Below are positions 43,619-52,609 of a DNA stretch of 64,000 nt, piece by piece. This DNA comes from Salinispora vitiensis (GTDB lineage Bacteria > Actinomycetota > Actinomycetes > Mycobacteriales > Micromonosporaceae). The position numbers and the translations under genes were made by a program. The notes under the pieces are model-generated. The model saw only the letters and a list, made by a program, of their open reading frames with translations. It did no database searches and had not been told where the DNA came from. Position 1 is the stretch's first letter. Each line of letters starts with the position of its first letter. The stretch spans positions 991,947 to 1,055,946 of the forward strand of contig NZ_KB900388.1 in NCBI RefSeq assembly GCF_000378825.1, written 5' to 3'.

Positions 43619-44590
43619 TCAGGATGGGATGGCTAACGGTCGGAGGCGCGCCCGCAGGAGCGCTGCGGTCACCGCCGCGAGGGTGAGCGCGGCGACCGCG
43701 GCGAACGCGGTCATGCTCGCCAGGTCGGGGTGCAGGACTGACTGGCCCCGGCTGGCCTGCCAGCTGAGCACCGCGAACACCCCGGTACCGCCGACGGCGG
43801 CCGCGCCGACGAGGTCGGCGCGGGTCCGCTCGTCGCGCAACCAGGGACGGCGGGCCGCTGCGGCGCCCAGGGCCACGGTGAGCAACAGCAGCCCCTGGAT
43901 GGCGTGCATTCCCACGAAGTGCGGAACCCGCAGATCCCCACCGGTCGTACTCCACCGGGTGACCGGCATGCCGTTGCCGTCGGGGTCGCCGATGCCGTGC
44001 GCGCCGATCAGGGACACCTGCTGCCCGTTGGCGTCGGCCACCACCCGCGGGGCCTGCCCCGAGCTGCTCAGCCACAGGGCCACGACCATGCTGGCGACCG
44101 CCAGGCCCAGCCCGGCGCGCAGCGCCCGGGTCAGCGCGCGGTCACCGACGCGCTGGACCAACAGCAGGATCGCCACGAAGAAGGTGGTCAGCAGCAGCGG
44201 CATGATGCCGACGGAGAACAACGCCTGTACCGTGCGGGCCACCGGGTCGGTGTTGTCGTTGAAGTGGCTGAAGGTGCCGTTGGCGGCGGCGTAGACGATG
44301 GCCCCGACATCCAGCACCCCGGCGAACGCGAAGATCGTACCGAGCCACCAGCCGAGGCGTCGGCCCCGGCGGAGCTTGCCGAGCAGCCACGCCAACACGA
44401 GGGCGTGCACGCCCATGGCGAACCCGAACTTCAACGGTTTCAGCCAGACCGGCTCACCGACGAGCTGCCGGTCGTCAAGCAGCAGGCCCCCGACGGAGAC
44501 CAGGGCGACGGTGAACATGAAGACCGCGTTCGCGAGCAGCGGCCGGTGCCACTCGGTCTGCACACGGTGCGGTGCGGTGATCGTACTCAT
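43619..44590 (-). CDS. Integral membrane protein of unknown function
   Basis: A 323-residue protein with about eight spans, for example FMFTVALVSVGGLLLDD, KFGFAMGVHALVLAWLLG, LGTIFAFAGVLDVGAIVYAA, VGIMPLLLTTFFVAILLLV, GLAVASMVVALWLSSSG and GMHAIQGLLLLTVALGAAAA. The block PVTRWSTTGGDLRVPHFVGM with a conserved H-F-V-G-M-H, found before a span, occurs in a group of actinobacterial membrane proteins without assigned role. GGAGCGAGG precedes the ATG at 44590. It lies 13 nt upstream of the recombinase gene and may share its transcript. Confidence 0.75.
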   Translation of the reverse strand: MSTITAPHRVQTEWHRPLLANAVFMFTVALVSVGGLLLDDRQLVGEPVWLKPLKFGFAMGVHALVLAWLLGKLRRGRRLGWWLGTIFAFAGVLDVGAIVYAAANGTFSHFNDNTDPVARTVQALFSVGIMPLLLTTFFVAILLLVQRVGDRALTRALRAGLGLAVASMVVALWLSSSGQAPRVVADANGQQVSLIGAHGIGDPDGNGMPVTRWSTTGGDLRVPHFVGMHAIQGLLLLTVALGAAAARRPWLRDERTRADLVGAAAVGGTGVFAVLSWQASRGQSVLHPDLASMTAFAAVAALTLAAVTAALLRARLRPLAIPS

Positions 44591-44788
44591 GCCTCGCTCC
44601 GTCCGCCGGTGCGCACCCGGCCCGATGCCGGATGCGCTTTTGAGCGTCCTCGAACGCGAAGCGCCGCACCATCCCGCAGGCCACCAGCCGGGCCGGGGGT
44701 TAACCCCCCCTTCTGCGGACCCGGTCCTGGCGTGGTCACCGCGGCTGGTTTGACCGGGGCCGGCGGGGAGCCGGTTCGGGCGGCAGCG

Positions 44789-46048
44789 TCACCGAGGGCG
44801 GGTACGGGTCAACACGCGGACCAGGATCAGCATCGCGGTGGCCTGCGCGGCGGCGACCGCGGCGAAGAGCCCGCCCCGAGCAGAGTCGTACAGGGCGCCG
44901 GCGGCGACACCGCCGACGAGCGCACCGGCGGCCTGGATGGCGGCGAAAATGCCGTACGCGGTGGCCCGGCGGGTCCGGGGCACAAGGTCGGCCACGAAGG
45001 CCTTGACCGTCGAGTCCTGCACCCCCAGCGCGGCGCCCCACACCAGGACCCCGCCAGCGGCCACCGCCAGGCCGGACGTGAACGCCAACGGGGGCACCAG
45101 GGCTACCAGAATGGGCAGGACCAGCAGGACCCGGGCTCCGATGCGGTCGTAGGCCGCACCGGTGGCCAGCGCGGCCACGGCCGCCGCTGCCATCGCCGCC
45201 GCGTACAGCAGCGGCACCCCCGCCGCCGGCACCAGACCGGTCTGTGCCAGGTGGAACCCGATCAACCCGAAGGTCATCAGCCCCGCGGTGCACAGGGCGC
45301 AGGCCACCGCGAACCATCCGAAGGACGCTGGCAGCGAGGCATGCTGGGCGGGGTCATCGCGTTCGTCCCGGGCGCCGACGGCAGCGTCACGCGGGTGCGC
45401 GATACCGGCGCGGCGGTGCAGGAGCAGCAGCAGGACCATCGCCAGCGCTCCCGGCACCGCCAACCCGGCCAGCCCCGGCCACAGGAGTCCACCGGCGGCG
45501 GTGGTGAGTGCCGCCAGCAGCAGCGGGCCGGCGAACGCCCCGACCTGGTCCAGGGCCTTGTGTACGCCCATCCCGCGGCCCATCCCCACCGCGCCGGCGG
45601 CGTCGGCCAGCAGCACCGACTTCGCCGGTGACCGCACGGCCTTTCCCAGCCGTTCCACCACGATCAGCACCGCGGCCGCCACCAGCCCCGCGGCACCCAA
45701 CCGCGGGGTCACCGCCAGCAGCGGCACGCACACCGCCGTCAACGCGTACCCGACGGTGGTCAACGTCCAGTAGCGGCGGGTCCGGTCGGCCAGCGGCCCC
45801 GACACCAGCCGCAGCGCCAGCGCGGCCGCCTCACCGGCACCAGTGATCACACCGACGATCAGTGCGGAGGCACCCAACGAGGCCAGGAGCGGCCCATACA
45901 CCGACCGGGCGCCCTCGTACACCATGTCGGCGGCCAGGCTCACCACTCCGAAGCCGACCACCGCCCGCCACGGCGACCATCGCAACGCCCGTCGATCGTC
46001 GGAGTCTGCCGGAGCGCGCGGCGTCGACCCGGAGTCCGTGGTTAGCAC
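44789..46048 (-). CDS. MFS transporter
   Basis: A 419-residue, 12-span permease from the GTG at 46048 with GGTGAGG upstream. MVYEGARSVYGPLLASLGAS and VISGPLADRTRRYW-like RLVSGPLADRTRRYWTL (loop 2-3 signature G-x-x-x-D-R-x-x-R) mark the first half, then LGVQDSTVKAFVADLVPRTR before TM11. This fits a group of exporters with unknown substrates. A possible multidrug or metabolite efflux role is inference. The neighbouring MarR gene is not obviously linked. Confidence 0.88.
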   Translation of the reverse strand: MLTTDSGSTPRAPADSDDRRALRWSPWRAVVGFGVVSLAADMVYEGARSVYGPLLASLGASALIVGVITGAGEAAALALRLVSGPLADRTRRYWTLTTVGYALTAVCVPLLAVTPRLGAAGLVAAAVLIVVERLGKAVRSPAKSVLLADAAGAVGMGRGMGVHKALDQVGAFAGPLLLAALTTAAGGLLWPGLAGLAVPGALAMVLLLLLHRRAGIAHPRDAAVGARDERDDPAQHASLPASFGWFAVACALCTAGLMTFGLIGFHLAQTGLVPAAGVPLLYAAAMAAAAVAALATGAAYDRIGARVLLVLPILVALVPPLAFTSGLAVAAGGVLVWGAALGVQDSTVKAFVADLVPRTRRATAYGIFAAIQAAGALVGGVAAGALYDSARGGLFAAVAAAQATAMLILVRVLTRTRPR

Positions 46049-46127
46049 AGCCTCACCTAATCGGAGTTCGGGCTATGCGGTCAAACCGAGATCGCATGGA
46101 CGCCTGGGTGGGGTCACCGACCGATTG

Positions 46128-46616
46128 TCACGTCACCGGGCGGTCTTCGCTGGCCTGGGGCTCTTCCAACCTGCGGGCGATCTGTTCGATAGCGATGAGG
46201 TCTGCGGGGGTGAGCCGGTCGATGAAGTGGCGTCGTACCGACTCGACGTGGGCCGGTGCGGCGTCTTCGAGCACCGCTAGCCCCTGTGCGGTGAGCACCA
46301 GGAAGCAGCCTCGGCCGTCGTTCGGGTCGGGTGTGCGTTTCAGGAGACCACGCGCCGCCATCCGGGTGGCGTGCCGGGATAGCCGGCTGCGTGACCAGCC
46401 CATCTTGTCGGCCTGCTCCCCCAGGGTGCTGGTGTGGCCGGGTCGTTCCGACAGGGTGCTCAGTACTTCGTAGTCAGGTTCGGAGAGCCCGATCGCGGCT
46501 AGGTCGCGCGCCGTGCCGGCTTGGACGGCGACCGTGATGCGCAGGAACGCCCGCCAGGCGCGTTCCTGGTCCGGGTTCAACCAGCGTACGGCGTCGATCG
46601 ACGGATTCGTTGACAT
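46128..46616 (-). CDS. MarR-family transcriptional regulator
   Basis: A 162-residue winged-helix repressor: VLSTLSERPGHTSTLGEQAD and KMGWSRSRLSRHATRMAARG form the helix-turn-helix, and RTPDPNDGRGCFLVLTAQGL the beta wing with D-P-x-D-x-R. Such proteins release DNA on binding phenolic or oxidative ligands. It is divergent from the FMN-reductase/GNAT fusion with only 31 nt between start codons, so it very likely controls that gene as well as itself. Confidence 0.92.
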   Translation of the reverse strand: MSTNPSIDAVRWLNPDQERAWRAFLRITVAVQAGTARDLAAIGLSEPDYEVLSTLSERPGHTSTLGEQADKMGWSRSRLSRHATRMAARGLLKRTPDPNDGRGCFLVLTAQGLAVLEDAAPAHVESVRRHFIDRLTPADLIAIEQIARRLEEPQASEDRPVT

Positions 46617-46647
46617 GTAATCAATCTAGCATCTACACTTCGTTTCC

Positions 46648-47733
46648 ATGTTAACTAAATCGGTTCGTGTTCTTCTGCTGATCTGCAGCACCCGCCCAGG
46701 TGCTCTCGGTCCCCACGTGGGCCAGTGGCTGGCCGAAACGATCTCCCCACGCGCCGCGGAGCTCGGCGTCGAGCTGATGCCGGTGGCCCTCGGCGATTTG
46801 AACCTGCCGTTTCTTGACGAGGAGGAACACCCCTCGTCGGGCATCTACCAGCATGAGCACACGCGGCGGTGGAGCTCGATCGTTGACCATGCGGATGGAT
46901 TCATCGCGATCACGCCGGAGTACAACTACGGGATGCCGGCGACCCTGAAGAACGCGCTGGACTATCTTCGCCGCGAGTGGGCGTGGAAGCCGATCGGTTT
47001 CGTCAGCTACGGCAACACGTCGGCGGGCACCCGATCGGTTCAGCACGCCAAGCAGGTGGTGACCACGCTGCGTCTGGTTCCGTTGGGTGCCACGGTCGCG
47101 ATCCGTCTCACTGACGCAATGACGGATGGACGACTACTACCCGACGCGGCTCGCGACCGGGCGGGCCTCGGCCTACTGGACGAACTGGTCCGGGTCGCAA
47201 ACGCCCTGCGGCCGCTGCGTGAACACGCACGAGTCGACAGCCGATCCGGACCGCTGCCAGGGTCCTACGTCAGACGGCTGAGCGGCGACGACGCACCTGA
47301 GGCGACGGTACTGCAGCGCTGCTGCTGGGTGGACGAGGCCCTCACCAACGAGACCATGGACATACCCGCCTTACACGAGTCGCCAGCACAGGTACGCGAA
47401 TGGCTCGCGGCGTGGCACACCACAGGTCTGTGGCGTGACGGCCGCCTCCTGGGGATGGTGCGCGCCCGCAGCCTCGACACCGACTGGCACGTAGGCCGGC
47501 TCGCCGTCGTGCCCGACCTACGCGGCCAAGGGCTGGGCCGGTGGCTGCTGCGTACCGCCGAGGCCGACGCCGCCTCCGATTGCAATCGCATCCTCCTAGC
47601 GACCGGAGCCAAGAGCCTGCGGAATATCGACTTTTACCGCAGCGAGGGGTACCACTCGGAAACGCTCGCCAGCCCAGACGGAACCACCGGTCTCAGCAAG
47701 GACCTGACCCACCCGCGCGCACGCCGCACCTGA
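46648..47733 (+). CDS. NADPH-dependent FMN reductase domain fused to a GNAT acetyltransferase domain
   Basis: A 361-residue two-domain protein. Residues 1-190 have the flavodoxin-like fold of the FMN_red family (LLLICSTRPGALGPHVGQWL, then FIAITPEYNYGMPATLKNAL with the T-P-E-Y-N FMN loop, and FVSYGNTSAGTRSVQ). Residues ~205-355 are a GNAT domain (YVRRLSGDDAPEATVLQRCC, RLAVVPDLRGQGLGRWLL with the R-x-x-G-x-G/A acetyl-CoA loop, NIDFYRSEGYHSE). The pairing suggests reduction of a quinone, nitro or azo compound followed by acetylation of the product; this is inference. It is divergent from MarR, with no Shine-Dalgarno sequence before the ATG at 46648. Confidence 0.88.
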   Translation: MLTKSVRVLLLICSTRPGALGPHVGQWLAETISPRAAELGVELMPVALGDLNLPFLDEEEHPSSGIYQHEHTRRWSSIVDHADGFIAITPEYNYGMPATLKNALDYLRREWAWKPIGFVSYGNTSAGTRSVQHAKQVVTTLRLVPLGATVAIRLTDAMTDGRLLPDAARDRAGLGLLDELVRVANALRPLREHARVDSRSGPLPGSYVRRLSGDDAPEATVLQRCCWVDEALTNETMDIPALHESPAQVREWLAAWHTTGLWRDGRLLGMVRARSLDTDWHVGRLAVVPDLRGQGLGRWLLRTAEADAASDCNRILLATGAKSLRNIDFYRSEGYHSETLASPDGTTGLSKDLTHPRARRT

Positions 47734-47809
47734 GGTCAGGGCGGGTTCCCGCGTTGGTCAACCAGGTAGCTGCTGCCACCACCACCTTCGCCAGCGGAGC
47801 CGGGGGGGC

Positions 47810-47834
47810 GAGGCCGGGTGTGCTGCCCGGCCTC
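47810..47834. terminator. Terminator between the fusion gene and the GYD gene
   Basis: GAGGCCGGG and its exact complement with a 7-nt loop, between convergent genes; the right arm ends inside the GYD stop codon. Confidence 0.7.
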
Positions 47835-48156
47835 ACTCCGACCGGCCGGGCGCCTGGTAGGTGACCGGGAGCCTCACTGCCTCGTCGATTTCCTCCGGAG
47901 TCAACAGCGGCACCATGATGGTCTCCCCGCCGCCGGCCGCGCGGACGGCGATGCTGAGCGCGGCCGCGACCACGTTGTCCCGCAGGTCACACAAGATGTA
48001 CAGGTCGTGCTCGCCGTACGAGAAGTACAGCGACTCCATCTGTCCGCCGGAGTTCTCGATAAGTGCCCGGACCACCTCAGCCCGCCGCGTCCCTCCTTCC
48101 TTGCCCAGTCCGCTGACGCCCTGGGTGGTGTAGGTCGCTATCGCCAAAAACTTCAC
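47833..48156 (-). CDS. GYD-domain protein
   Basis: A 107-residue dimeric alpha/beta-barrel-type protein: VVKFLAIATYTTQGVSGL opens the GYD fold, then SLYFSYGEHDLYILCDL holds the motif (G-E-x-D here in place of G-x-Y-D) and VPLLTPEEIDEAV ends it. GYD proteins are common in actinobacteria but uncharacterised. The GTG at 48156 is preceded by GGTGG; the longer upstream frame is Arg-rich and unsupported. It lies alone between two convergent or divergent neighbours. Confidence 0.75.
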   Translation of the reverse strand: MKFLAIATYTTQGVSGLGKEGGTRRAEVVRALIENSGGQMESLYFSYGEHDLYILCDLRDNVVAAALSIAVRAAGGGETIMVPLLTPEEIDEAVRLPVTYQAPGRSE

Positions 48157-48326
48157 TACGCTGGCACCACCTTTCACCGTCGCTGCTACTCGCGCTGCCT
48201 TCGCCCTGTACCCGCAATCCGTCCGGCCACGCCTCGCCGCCACGCGGCGAGACCGCATGGCCGGACGGCGCGGGCGTCGGGAGGTCAACCGGTGTGCACA
48301 GCACCCGGGTTGTTACCGTGGTGAAC

Positions 48327-48938
48327 ATGTATGTACCCGAGGATCGCACCGCGAAGGCGATCATTCGGGATGCCGCCCTGGAGCTGTTCGGCGGGCAGTG
48401 GCCGGCGGCGGCCTCGCTCAAGCAGGTGGCGGAGCGGGCACAGGTCTCCCAGTCGCTGATCATCAAACACTACGGGTCCCGCGACGGCCTAGTCGCCGCG
48501 GTGGACACCCACGTGCTGGGCCTGCTGGGCAACGCGTTGGAGGCGCTCGCCGACACCGACGGAGCCGGTACGCCCCACCGCTTCCTCGCCTCGGCCGACA
48601 CGCTCCGGGCGCCGGCCACCACCCGCTACCTCGCGCACCTGCTCATCGGCGACACCGCCCGCTCGGTTGAGGCGTACCGCCGGGTGCAGGAGTTCACCGA
48701 CTCGCTGGTACGCCGCATGGCCGAGGCGGGTGCCGTCGCCGGGGACACCGACCGGGCGCAGCTGTCGGTCGTACTCCTGGCCCACGAGCTGTCGATCATT
48801 TTGTTGCGGGACCGCATCGCCGACGTGCTCGGCGCGGACCCGGTGGGCCGCGACGGCCTCCGGCGCTGGTGGGACACGATCGACCAGCTCTACTCGGGTA
48901 CGGCGGTCCGGAAGCCGTCCGGCCAACCCGGGGCGTAA
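48327..48938 (+). CDS. TetR-family transcriptional regulator
   Basis: About 203 residues from the ATG at 48327 (an upstream ATG at 48294 would add 11). The helix-turn-helix is KAIIRDAALELFGGQWPAAA followed by LKQVAERAQVSQSLIIKHYG. The C-terminal helical domain binds an unknown ligand. Its last 49 nt overlap the 3' end of the convergent GT87 gene. It may or may not control the glycolipid locus to its right. Confidence 0.88.
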   Translation: MYVPEDRTAKAIIRDAALELFGGQWPAAASLKQVAERAQVSQSLIIKHYGSRDGLVAAVDTHVLGLLGNALEALADTDGAGTPHRFLASADTLRAPATTRYLAHLLIGDTARSVEAYRRVQEFTDSLVRRMAEAGAVAGDTDRAQLSVVLLAHELSIILLRDRIADVLGADPVGRDGLRRWWDTIDQLYSGTAVRKPSGQPGA

Positions 48939-50188
48939 CGCCGGCTGGGCTCACGGCGTGCGGCGTTCCGCCGGAGCAGCCAACCGGCGAGCAGGACCAG
49001 CCCGGCGAGCGCGATCAACACGTACAGGTTGCTGTACACCAGGCCGAGGCCGGTGAAGTGCAGGTCCCAGCCGCCCGGCGCGGCCAGCACCCAGCTGGTA
49101 CTGGCCACCAGCGCGAGCCAGACCGCGCCGAGCGCGGCGGCCCCGAGACGGTGACCGTGCCGGCGGCAGCGGTCGGCGAGCAGCACCAGCGCGGGCACCC
49201 ACCAAACCCAGTGGTGGTGCCAGGAGACCGGGGAGACCAGCAGCCCGGTGCCGGCGCACGCCAGCACCGCGACCAGCTGATCCGCGACGCGCGCACACCG
49301 GACGGCGAGGGCCGTACCTGCTGCGGCGACCACCGCCGCGGTCACCGCCCACACCCAGGCCAGGTCGGGCGTGTCGGCAATTCGGGCGAGAGCGCCGGCC
49401 AGCGATTGGTTCAGGATCGTACGGGGATCACCGGTGACCCGGGCCGTGTCGAGCAGGCCACCGCCGAAGAACCAGGCCGAGTCCGTTGGTCGCCAGGCGA
49501 ACCCGACGCCGATGGTTGCCACGAACACTGCCGTGGCCGTGGCCGCCGCCCGTATCCGGCCGGTGAACAGCAGGAAACCCACGAAGATCAGCGGGGTGAG
49601 TTTGAGTCCGGCTGCCACCCCGATGCCGATCCCGCACCACCGGCTGGTGCGGCCCGGTACCAGGTCGTAGAGCACCATCCACATGAGGAAGAGGCCGACC
49701 TGCCCTGCCTGCAGATGACCGGTGACGGGGAAGAGCGGCAGCACGGCGAGCACCGCCAGTAGCGTCGCAACTGGCCGGCGACCGGGTGCGACGCTACTGG
49801 CGTCGAGGGTCAGCCGGACGACCGCCACCAGCGCGGCCACCGACGCGGCCGTCCAGAGCCCCACGGCCACATCGGCGGGGACGGCGGCCAGTGGTCGCAG
49901 CAGCAGGGCGGCGAACGGCGGATAGGTGAACCCCAGCTCGATGCCGTCCGCGCCCCGGTAGGAGACCTGGTACAGGTTGCCGTCCCCAGCGGCCACGGCG
50001 GCGGCGCCGGTGCGATAGGCGGCCAGGTCTCCCCAGAACCGCCCGGTGCTGCGGTGCACCAGCGCCGCCGCCGCGGCCAGCAGGGCGACGATTCCCACCA
50101 GCGTCGCCCTCGACGCCAGCGCGACCACCGGCGGGGTGGCCTGCGGCGACCGGGAGAGCTCGGAACCGGCGGTCGGGGCGTTGCTCAC
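48890..50188 (-). CDS. GT87-family polyprenyl-phosphate-sugar glycosyltransferase
   Basis: A 432-residue membrane glycosyltransferase of about 10-11 spans (GT-C fold). Features: FWGDLAAYRTGAAAVAAGDG with the early Asp, IELGFTYPPFAALLLRPLAA, HLQAGQVGLFLMWMVLYDL, GVAAGLKLTPLIFVGFLL and SPVSWHHHWVWWVPALVLLA. It matches the DUF2029/GT87 family that uses polyprenyl-phosphate-mannose in actinobacteria. It is the last gene of the left operon; its GTG overlaps the methyltransferase stop by 3-4 nt. It most likely adds a sugar to a lipid or glycan outside the membrane. Confidence 0.9.
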   Translation of the reverse strand: MSNAPTAGSELSRSPQATPPVVALASRATLVGIVALLAAAAALVHRSTGRFWGDLAAYRTGAAAVAAGDGNLYQVSYRGADGIELGFTYPPFAALLLRPLAAVPADVAVGLWTAASVAALVAVVRLTLDASSVAPGRRPVATLLAVLAVLPLFPVTGHLQAGQVGLFLMWMVLYDLVPGRTSRWCGIGIGVAAGLKLTPLIFVGFLLFTGRIRAAATATAVFVATIGVGFAWRPTDSAWFFGGGLLDTARVTGDPRTILNQSLAGALARIADTPDLAWVWAVTAAVVAAAGTALAVRCARVADQLVAVLACAGTGLLVSPVSWHHHWVWWVPALVLLADRCRRHGHRLGAAALGAVWLALVASTSWVLAAPGGWDLHFTGLGLVYSNLYVLIALAGLVLLAGWLLRRNAARREPSRRYAPGWPDGFRTAVPE

Positions 50189-50880
50189 CGCCGTTCCCCC
50201 GCCGGCGACCCGGTGGCCTCGCCCGCCGTGCGCGACCCGCTGGCCTCGCCCGCCTGCTGGCCCGCTGGCGCCGGGCCGAGCACGAACGTGCCCCCGGCCG
50301 GCGCTCCGTCGCGGAGCTGGGTTTTCTCCTCGTGCACGGTCAGCCCGCAGCCCCGGATCCGGTCGGCCAGGGCGGCGTGCGCGCCGCCGCTGTCGTACAG
50401 CCAGACGATGAGGACACCACCGGGGGCGAGCGCGCGGGCCATCCGGTGCAGCAGCGCGATGGCCTGCTCGGCCGGAAAGTAGTAGAGCACCTCCCGCAGC
50501 AGGATCACGTCGTACGCCTCGGTGGCCTGGTAGGTGAGCACGTCGGCGACCTGGAACGAGCTGCGCGGGCGGCGCAGCGACCGGGCGCGACGCAGGGCGG
50601 TCCGGCTGATGTCGACGCCGTGGTAGTGCCGGTAGCCGGCCGGTGGCAGCGCCAGATTCACTGTGGAGCCGCAGCCGAGGTCGAGGATCCGGGGTCGCGG
50701 CACCCACCGGTGGATGAGCTGCACGGTGGCGTGGTCGCCGGCCCGGTCCAGGTAGTTCCACCGGCCCAGGGCGTACTGCGTCTCCCAGAGCAGCGCGTTG
50801 AGCCGCGGGTATGGGCGGATCAGCACCGCCAGCGGCCAGTGCAGTACGCGGGCGACGGCCCGCACCACGGCGCTGCCCAT
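50185..50880 (-). CDS. Class I SAM-dependent methyltransferase
   Basis: A 231-residue methyltransferase: motif I is RILDLGCGSTVNLAL, HYHGVDISRTALRRA binds the adenosine ribose and YDVILLREVLYYF is the motif II region. It starts at the ATG at 50880, overlapping the deacetylase stop by one base (TGATG). The longer upstream frame is a shadow of the deacetylase gene. Its role is probably to methylate a sugar or lipid intermediate of the locus. Confidence 0.88.
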   Translation of the reverse strand: MGSAVVRAVARVLHWPLAVLIRPYPRLNALLWETQYALGRWNYLDRAGDHATVQLIHRWVPRPRILDLGCGSTVNLALPPAGYRHYHGVDISRTALRRARSLRRPRSSFQVADVLTYQATEAYDVILLREVLYYFPAEQAIALLHRMARALAPGGVLIVWLYDSGGAHAALADRIRGCGLTVHEEKTQLRDGAPAGGTFVLGPAPAGQQAGEASGSRTAGEATGSPAGERR

Positions 50881-51599
50881 CAGCTTCGCCCCGGGTAGCT
50901 CGGGCGCCCCGGACCCGGTGCGGCCGGCACCGGGACGAAGCGTAGCCCGCGTCGCTGTAGCCGGGGGATCACCGCCGCTAGCGCGATCACGGTCTGCTGG
51001 CGGTCGCCGCCGCCGTCGTGGCACAGCAGGACATGGCCGGAGCGGCTGCGTGTCAACGTACGGGTGATGTGCGCTACACCCGGCTGCTTCCAGTCGCTGG
51101 AGTTGACCGTCCAGTCCACGGGGGTGAGCCCGGCCTGCGCCACCGTGTCGAGGACCCGGGGCGACCACCCGCCGCTGGGTGCCCGGAACAGGCGCGGCGC
51201 CTGGCCGACGGCGTCGGTGATCTGCTGCTGCGCCCGCTGGACCTCATCGTGTAGCCGCGCGGTGGGGAGCGCGGCGAAGGGCATCGGGTGATGCATCGAA
51301 TGGTTGCCGATCTCGTGTCCGGCCGCGGCGATCCGCCGGGCCAGCCGGGGGTGCTGCGCCACCCGTGCGCCGATGAGGAAGAAGGTCGCCGGCACGCCGT
51401 ACGCGTCCAGCAGGTCCAGCAGGGCCGGGGTCCAGCGGGGGTCGGGTCCGTCGTCCACGGTCAGGGCCACCGCGCCGGGTGCGACCCGGAACATCGGCCA
51501 CCGCGGGCGGGCCCTCGCGCTGCTCGGCCAGAGCCGGTGGTAGGTCCGTACGCCGAGGAAGACCGCTTCCCAGGCCCGGCCCGGCAGTGCCGGGGTCAC
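50880..51599 (-). CDS. NodB-type polysaccharide deacetylase
   Basis: A 239-residue CE4 enzyme. The TVDDGPD Asp pair and the zinc site NHSMHHPMPF (H-x3-H) with RAPSGGWSPRVLD are clear, and WTVNSSDW and LLCHDGGGDRQ complete the fold. It should deacetylate an N-acetyl sugar on a glycan or lipid-linked intermediate. The GTG at 51599 overlaps the GT2 stop (GTGA). N-terminal residues ~1-25 have some hydrophobic character; there is no clear signal peptide. Confidence 0.9.
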   Translation of the reverse strand: MTPALPGRAWEAVFLGVRTYHRLWPSSARARPRWPMFRVAPGAVALTVDDGPDPRWTPALLDLLDAYGVPATFFLIGARVAQHPRLARRIAAAGHEIGNHSMHHPMPFAALPTARLHDEVQRAQQQITDAVGQAPRLFRAPSGGWSPRVLDTVAQAGLTPVDWTVNSSDWKQPGVAHITRTLTRSRSGHVLLCHDGGGDRQQTVIALAAVIPRLQRRGLRFVPVPAAPGPGRPSYPGRS

Positions 51600-52609
51600 G
51601 AGTCGGCCCGCGCCGCCGCGGGACGGGACGGGCCGAAATCCCGATCGGTCAGGAACCGCACCCCACCCAGCGCCGCCCCGGCGATGATCGCCAGGTGCAC
51701 CAGCAGGTGAGTGGCGAGGAAGAAGGCGAGAAACGCCGGACCGCGCCGGCGTAGCACGAACCGCGCCAGACCCGGGTCGGCCACGGCGAAGCCGAGCAGC
51801 GCGGCGGCGGGCAGGGCGAACAGGGCGGGCGCGAAGAGACCCGCCGGGAGGGTGCCGACGGCCAGCGCCGCGGCCAGCACGCCGGAGCCCCGGTTGGCCC
51901 GCAGGCCCGCCGGGCCGCGTTCCCGAACGGCCACCGGCACGAGCAGCTGGGAGCGGCCGAACTGTTTGCGCAGCATCGGCCACAACCGACTGTCGTCGTC
52001 GTGCCGACACGTCACCTCGGCGCTGAGCCAGATGCCGTGCCGGTCGGCCATCCGGTCGCTGAGTTCGACGTCCTCGGAGGCGCGCAGGTTCTCGTCGAAG
52101 CCGCCGACGTCGTCGAAGACCGTCCGGCGTACGGCGCAGAGCGCGAAGATGGCGGTACGGACCCGACCGGTGTTGCGGATGCGCCAGTAGTGGGCGTGCA
52201 GCAGGCGGTACGCCTCCACCGGACCGTCGTCGAACAGCGGCTCGGTCAGGTAGATGCCGTGTACGCAGTCGACGCCGGGAGTCTCGGTGAGCACCCGCAG
52301 CGCGTTGGCGAGCGCGTCCGGTGCCGGCGCGCAGTCGGCGTCCACGAAGAACACCACCTCGCCCCGGCTCGCCCGGATGCCCTGGTTTCGGGCCGCGGCT
52401 GGACCGCGGTTGACCGGGTTGGGCAGCAGCACAACGGCCGGGAACTCGCGGGCGATCCGCGGCGTCCAATCGGTGCTGGCATCGTCGACGACGATCACCT
52501 CGTGTGGCGGGTGGGACTGGGCGAAGACCGCGGACAGGCAGGCGCGCAGGGTCCGCTCGCTGTTGTAGGCGGGAATGACGACCGAGACGTTCGCAGGCAC
52601 GAACACCAC
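51596..52609 (-). CDS. GT2 glycosyltransferase with C-terminal membrane segments (paralogue A)
   Basis: A 337-residue GT2. The GT-A fold shows VSVVIPAYNSERTLRACLSA, IVVDDASTDWTPRIAREFP, and FFVDADCAPAPD with the D-A-D metal site. CRHDDDSRLWPMLRK is an R-H-D/E-D-D acceptor-binding stretch. Two or three spans follow (residues ~240-320). It is the first gene of the left operon; the start is a GTG (52609, alternatives a few codons in). It is clearly paralogous to the three GT2 domains at 56326, 57333 and 59593. Confidence 0.9.
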   Translation of the reverse strand: MVFVPANVSVVIPAYNSERTLRACLSAVFAQSHPPHEVIVVDDASTDWTPRIAREFPAVVLLPNPVNRGPAAARNQGIRASRGEVVFFVDADCAPAPDALANALRVLTETPGVDCVHGIYLTEPLFDDGPVEAYRLLHAHYWRIRNTGRVRTAIFALCAVRRTVFDDVGGFDENLRASEDVELSDRMADRHGIWLSAEVTCRHDDDSRLWPMLRKQFGRSQLLVPVAVRERGPAGLRANRGSGVLAAALAVGTLPAGLFAPALFALPAAALLGFAVADPGLARFVLRRRGPAFLAFFLATHLLVHLAIIAGAALGGVRFLTDRDFGPSRPAAARADS

